From: Nakamurella panacisegetis
GTDB lineage: Bacteria; Actinomycetota; Actinomycetes; Mycobacteriales; Nakamurellaceae
Length of the DNA: 64,000 nucleotides
Assembly (NCBI RefSeq): GCF_900104535.1
Contig: NZ_LT629710.1
Location: forward strand, 2,170,001 to 2,234,000
Direction of reading: 5' to 3'
Each line of letters begins with the position of its first letter. Positions within the stretch are counted from its first letter, which is position 1. The notes beneath the pieces are model-generated. The model did not search any database. It had not been told where the DNA came from and worked only from the letters and a program-made list of their open reading frames with translations. A program made the translations under genes and the position numbers. Below, in pieces: positions 59,946 to 64,000 of this stretch.

Positions 59946-60980
59946 TTGACGATCACCTCGAGTGGAATCAGCACCAGAACGATTTCCCGCGACGCCGCGG
60001 GACTGCAGACCCGGCTGCTGCACGACCTCGAACCGGTCGTCGAGGAGAACCTCAACCGTCACCTGTCGGTCTTCAAGAACTGGATGCCGCACGATTACAT
60101 CCCGTGGAGCAAGGGCCGGGATTTCGAGATGCTGGGCGGCCAGGACTGGGATCCGGCCGATTCCACCCTCGATCCGACGGCCAAGACGGCGATGATCGTC
60201 AACCTGCTCACCGAGGACAACCTGCCGTCCTACCACCGTGAGATCTCCACCCGGTTCGGCCGGGACGGCGCCTGGGGTCAGTGGGTCGGCCGCTGGACCG
60301 CCGAGGAGGGCCGCCACGGCATCGCCCTGCGCGACTACCTGGTGGTGACCCGCGGCGTCGACCCGGTCGAACTCGAGAACCTGCGCATCGCGCACATGAC
60401 GGCCGGCTACGACTCCGGTGACAAGTCGGTGCTGAACACCGTGGCCTACGTCTCCTTCCAGGAGTTGGCCACCCGCGTGTCGCACCGCAACACCGGCAAG
60501 GCGTCGGGGGATCCGTTGGCCGAAGCCCTGCTGGCCCGGATCGCCCTGGACGAGAACCTGCACATGATCTTCTACCGGAACCTGGTCGGGGCCGCGTTCG
60601 ACCGCGCTCCGGACGCCACCATGGCGGCGATCCGCGACGAGGTGCTCGGGTTCGAGATGCCCGGGGCGAACATGCCCGGCTACACCCGCAACGCCGTCAC
60701 CATCGCCAAGGCCGGCATCTACGACCTGCGTCTGCACCACGACGCAGTGGTTCAGCCGGTGCTGAAGTTCTGGAACGTCTTCACCCGCTGCGACCTCGGC
60801 CCGGAGGGTGAGCGGGCCCGTGAGGAACTGGCCGCCTTCATGGCCGGGCTGGATGCCCAGGCCGCCCGGTTTGTGGAGCAGCGCGAGACCATGCGGGCCC
60901 GGATGGCGGCCAAGGCGGAGGCGAAGGCCGGAGCCACGCCCGTCCCCTCGCCGTTGCTCGTGCCTTCGGCCACGACCTGA
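59946..60980 (+). CDS. acyl-ACP desaturase (DesA type)
   Basis: A 344-residue soluble di-iron desaturase that introduces a cis double bond in acyl-ACP. Iron ligands are in TEDNLPSYH, TAEEGRHG and LDENLHMIF (the two ExxH motifs). It resembles mycobacterial DesA1/DesA2. An Ala/Lys-rich tail ends the protein. It starts with TTG at 59946 after ggagagc. Its role is membrane-lipid fluidity or long-chain lipid synthesis. It ends 51 bases before the second dynamin gene. Confidence 0.88.
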   Translation: MTITSSGISTRTISRDAAGLQTRLLHDLEPVVEENLNRHLSVFKNWMPHDYIPWSKGRDFEMLGGQDWDPADSTLDPTAKTAMIVNLLTEDNLPSYHREISTRFGRDGAWGQWVGRWTAEEGRHGIALRDYLVVTRGVDPVELENLRIAHMTAGYDSGDKSVLNTVAYVSFQELATRVSHRNTGKASGDPLAEALLARIALDENLHMIFYRNLVGAAFDRAPDATMAAIRDEVLGFEMPGANMPGYTRNAVTIAKAGIYDLRLHHDAVVQPVLKFWNVFTRCDLGPEGERAREELAAFMAGLDAQAARFVEQRETMRARMAAKAEAKAGATPVPSPLLVPSATT

Positions 60981-61031
60981 CCTTCGCCGAAGCCACCCGA
61001 CCGCCACCGGGACGCAGGTAGGTTCGGCGGC

Positions 61032-63209
61032 ATGACTGCACCCGATCCGTTCGCGTCGGTCGCGGCACTCGGCATCGCCACGCCGGCGGCGGCTCGTCCG
61101 GTGGCCGGCCGGCCGGTCGGGCTGCCGCTCCCGCAGGCGGTTCGCCAGTGGCGGGACGGGTCCACCGACTGGCTACGCGTCGACGACCCGGACAGCGCCG
61201 GAAACCTGGCCGCGCGCAAGGCGAGCCCGCAGTCGCCGCGGGTGGTCGTGGTCGGCGAGACCAACCGCGGGAAGTCATCACTGGTCAACGCGCTCCTCGG
61301 CGTGAACGGCCTGTCGCCGGTCGATGCCGGTACCGCGACCTGCAGCTACCTGGTGTTCAGGCACGCACCGGTCCCGTACACGGTGGCCCGGTTCGGAGGC
61401 GGCCTGGCCGACGTCACCTTCCCGCCGAAGGACCTGCGAGCCTGGGCCACGGTCGACGGCGAGCCGGATGTCGAGCTCCCGCCGCCGCGCTGGATCGAGG
61501 TCGGTGTGCCGTCCCCGATCACCGCCGAGATGACGATCGTGGACACCCCCGGCGTCGGTGGGCTGATCGCCGCCCACGCCGAGCTGGCCGCCGAGGCCGC
61601 GGCCGCCGCGACCGCGGTGCTGTTCGTGGCCGACGCCTCGGCGCCGCTCACCCGGCGGGAGCTGGACTTCCTGGCCCAGGTCTCCGACCGGGTCGAGGCC
61701 GTCCATTTCGTCATCACCAAGACCGACGCCTACCGCGGGTGGCGTGAGATCGTCGAGGCGAACCGACTGCTGCTGGCCCGCCACGCGCCGCGGTTCGCCG
61801 CCGCGCAGGTCCATCCGGTCTCGTCCCGGCTGGCCGAGGCCGCGGCCGGCCAGACCGATCCGAAGATCGCCGACGTGCTGCTGGCCCAGTCCGGCGTCCC
61901 CCAACTGCGCGCCGCGCTCCGGACGGAGGTGGCCGCGGCCGCGGCGATGATGGCCGAAGCCAACATCATCCGCACCTCGATCACCGTGTTGACCGGCACG
62001 CTGGCCCAGCTCGACGCCCGACGCGCGGCTCTCACCGCCGGGGCGGCGCAGGCCGATGCGCTCAAGGCCCGACGTGAGGAATTGCTGAATCAGCGCAAGG
62101 CGGGGACCCGCGGCTGGCAGGTGATGTTGCGGGCCGAGATCCAGCGGGCGCGGGTCGACCTCACGCACGAGACGGCGCGTGAGGTGCGGGAGGCATCCCA
62201 GATGTTCCGCGGGGCGATCGACGCCGCGGACAACGCCGAACTGAAGAACATGGCTTTCCACATCGACGCCTACGCCCAGGCGATGACCGCCCGGGCCCAT
62301 GGCCGGCTGACCGACGCCATGGGCCGGATCTGCCGGACGGTGCTGTCCGAGTTGTTCACGCCGCCGGAGCTCACCGTGCTGGTCTCCCAGCTGGCCACCC
62401 GTCCGTACCAGGCACTGGTCACGCGGGCCCCGGACAAACCCAGGAACATGGACGACACGATCATGACGATGTCCGGCGCCGGCATGGGTTTCACCATGTC
62501 CCGGATGCTGACCATGCTGCCGGCGGCCGCCCTGCCCGCAGCCTTCGGCGTGGTGATGGCGCCGGTGTCGATCGTCCTCGGCGGCGCCGCCGCGTTCTAC
62601 CTGATGAAATCGCGCCGTCGGATCGCCGAGAAGGGACACCTCAAGCAGTGGCTGATGGAGGTGCTCGGGGAGGCCAAGGCCCAGATCGACCAGAACATCG
62701 CCGAGCAGTTCATCGAGGCCGACGAGCAGTTGACCCTGGCCCTGGACGACGCCCTCACGCGTCAGGTCGCCGCTCTCGACCAGCAGATCAGAGAGGTCGA
62801 CGGCGCGCTGAAACTGGACGCCACCGAACGGTCCGGGCGCGTGCGGACGTTGGACGAACGCCGCGCCGCCGGAGCGAGCATCGTGGCCGGCGGGGAGGCG
62901 TTGCTGCACCGCATCCGGGCCACCCGGGCCGGTGTCCTCCAGGCGACCGAGTCGGGCGACGCGAGCCCCGCCACGCGGCCGGCCCCGGCCGCGCCGGCGC
63001 CCCCTCGATCCATCAAGTTGCCCGGTGGCCTGCCGGAACTGATGCGGGCACCGTCCGGTCGCCACGCGGCGCCCGAACCGTCGCCGCGGCCGACATCCGA
63101 TGCCCGGTTCGCCGGGTTGAACCTGGCCGCCCTGGTCGCGGCGGCGCCCGCGCGCCGTCCAGCTTCTCCGGCCGATCCGGCCGATCCGCCGCTCGCTCCG
63201 CCGCCCTGA
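61032..63209 (+). CDS. dynamin-family GTPase 2 with hydrophobic paddle
   Basis: A 725-residue dynamin-like GTPase. G1 is GETNRGKSS (75-83), G3 DTPG (171-174), G4 TKTD (229-232). A helical stalk (about 290-480) is interrupted by a hydrophobic hairpin (about 482-525, GAGMGFTMSRMLTMLP... APVSIVLGGAAAFYLM) that can insert in the membrane, then a return helical part and a Pro/Ala-rich tail. The first dynamin lacks such a paddle, so the two probably form a hetero-pair. ATG 61032; the next gene begins 103 bases later. Confidence 0.88.
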   Translation: MTAPDPFASVAALGIATPAAARPVAGRPVGLPLPQAVRQWRDGSTDWLRVDDPDSAGNLAARKASPQSPRVVVVGETNRGKSSLVNALLGVNGLSPVDAGTATCSYLVFRHAPVPYTVARFGGGLADVTFPPKDLRAWATVDGEPDVELPPPRWIEVGVPSPITAEMTIVDTPGVGGLIAAHAELAAEAAAAATAVLFVADASAPLTRRELDFLAQVSDRVEAVHFVITKTDAYRGWREIVEANRLLLARHAPRFAAAQVHPVSSRLAEAAAGQTDPKIADVLLAQSGVPQLRAALRTEVAAAAAMMAEANIIRTSITVLTGTLAQLDARRAALTAGAAQADALKARREELLNQRKAGTRGWQVMLRAEIQRARVDLTHETAREVREASQMFRGAIDAADNAELKNMAFHIDAYAQAMTARAHGRLTDAMGRICRTVLSELFTPPELTVLVSQLATRPYQALVTRAPDKPRNMDDTIMTMSGAGMGFTMSRMLTMLPAAALPAAFGVVMAPVSIVLGGAAAFYLMKSRRRIAEKGHLKQWLMEVLGEAKAQIDQNIAEQFIEADEQLTLALDDALTRQVAALDQQIREVDGALKLDATERSGRVRTLDERRAAGASIVAGGEALLHRIRATRAGVLQATESGDASPATRPAPAAPAPPRSIKLPGGLPELMRAPSGRHAAPEPSPRPTSDARFAGLNLAALVAAAPARRPASPADPADPPLAPPP

Positions 63210-63312
63210 TCCACGCCCCTGATCGCGGGTCGGCGGAACCGAAAGGCCCGTCCGCGAGTCCGAACCGCAGTACCGTGCCTCATCCGCGACCGCGACTGCC
63301 CGAGGAGGATCG

Positions 63313-64000
63313 ATGTTCACCGACGCCGACCCGGCCGACCACTTCGGATCCGAACCCGATGTGCCGCCGGACCACCTCGAAGCGCTGTCCGCAGCCGCTT
63401 TCGACGACCACGACTATCCGGGCGTGCCCGGGGAGCACATCGGGGCGGCCGCGGCCGGGGACGCCGACGGCGACGGCGAGTCCGCTCCGGCGCACGGCGC
63501 CGAATTCGTCCCGACCACCGAGGCTGAGCCATCCGCTCCCGGCCCGGCGCCCGGGGCCGATCCGCCGGCGACCCACACCGCTCCGGACATCGTCTACACC
63601 AGCCTCGGCGGCGGCACGACGGACCTCGGCCCACCGGTCGAGGACCTCGACGGGGACGGGATCGCCGAGTCGGTCGCGGTGCACACGGCGGCCGGCGACA
63701 TCCTCGTCCTGTCCGACACCGACGGCGACGGCCACCCCGACCAGATGATCCAGATCGACCCGACCACCGGCACCGCGACCTGGGCCGTTCCCGACGACCA
63801 CGGTGGCTGGGACGTCGTCCAGACCGGTCACGTCGACGCCGACGGCATCGTGGTCGTCGACCATGCGCAGCAGACCCCGGCCCACGTCGCGGCCCGGACC
63901 GACCCCGACCGGGGCGACGTCGAGGTGGCGGTGGGCGGCCGGTCGTTCGACGCCGGGCCGGCCACCATCGACAGTGACGGCGACGGCGTTCCGGACACCG
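63313..64000 (+). CDS. DxDxDG-repeat protein, cut by window end
   Basis: The first 229 residues of an acidic protein that continues past the window. A Pro/Ala-rich head (1-100) is followed by repeated Asp-rich loops (LDGDGIAESVAV, DTDGDGHPDQ, DSDGDGVPDT) of the calcium-binding thrombospondin-3/EF-hand-like type. There is no signal peptide at the N-terminus. It resembles actinobacterial DUF6802-like proteins (family assignment is inference). The ATG at 63313 follows gaggagg. It follows the dynamin gene in the same direction and may be a substrate or surface partner of the module. Confidence 0.72.
   Translation, partial: MFTDADPADHFGSEPDVPPDHLEALSAAAFDDHDYPGVPGEHIGAAAAGDADGDGESAPAHGAEFVPTTEAEPSAPGPAPGADPPATHTAPDIVYTSLGGGTTDLGPPVEDLDGDGIAESVAVHTAAGDILVLSDTDGDGHPDQMIQIDPTTGTATWAVPDDHGGWDVVQTGHVDADGIVVVDHAQQTPAHVAARTDPDRGDVEVAVGGRSFDAGPATIDSDGDGVPDT

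Noticed and set aside
1-64000. tRNA genes, CRISPR arrays, insertion sequences
   Set aside because: I saw no cloverleaf with CCA-proximal features, no regularly spaced repeats and no transposase motif.

Overview
This is a high-GC, gene-dense stretch of an actinobacterial chromosome. The evidence is an Lsr2 nucleoid protein, ESX/type VII secretion genes (eccC, eccD and a WXG100-like protein), a mycothiol-type DinB/MDMPI protein, an MmpL-type RND transporter, ROK and TetR regulators, GTG and TTG starts, and a SigB/SigF-type promoter in front of dps. A free-living Nakamurella/Frankia-like lineage would fit, but the genus is inference only. I see no rRNA, tRNA, insertion sequence, phage or CRISPR array.

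Layout. 1-11.1 kb holds mostly single housekeeping or signalling genes: a GAF-GAF-GGDEF-EAL protein, a PAP2/diacylglycerol-kinase fusion, a beta-lactamase-fold hydrolase, a SIMPL protein, an acyltransferase-like protein, a zinc-ribbon/peptidoglycan-binding membrane protein, pdxY and deoC. 11.1-22.6 kb is a sugar island. It carries a xylose-type ABC importer (binding protein, one-domain ATPase, permease), a ROK regulator, xylulokinase and a RidA-like protein on the plus strand, facing a deoR-galT-galE-galK (Leloir) operon on the minus strand. Strong stem-loops sit in three of the gaps of the xyl cluster. 22.7-28.5 kb has ilvA, a truncated oxidoreductase start, a DUF1992 gene, a catabolic operon (two zinc alcohol dehydrogenases and HMG-CoA lyase) and dps.

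28.7-46.6 kb has an esterase and a secreted trypsin-like protease. It also has two polytopic glycosyltransferase-like proteins (GT87 and DUF2079), an mmpL/tetR divergent pair around a clean palindromic operator, and an APC permease fused to a USP-like and an OB-fold domain. A tetR-FAH-pxpA operon, trmB and an ABC exporter pair follow.

46.7-64 kb is the most distinctive part. A minus-strand set of ESX-associated small genes and eccC faces a plus-strand run of eccD, a membrane-anchored Hsp70-like protein, a dynamin-like GTPase and a minimal GrpE-like protein. lsr2, an acyl-ACP desaturase, a second dynamin-like GTPase and the start of an Asp/Gly-rich DxDxDG-repeat protein (cut by the window end) follow. 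The gene order suggests a cell-envelope module that couples type VII secretion, a chaperone pair and membrane-remodelling GTPases. This is the best candidate here for a poorly described system.
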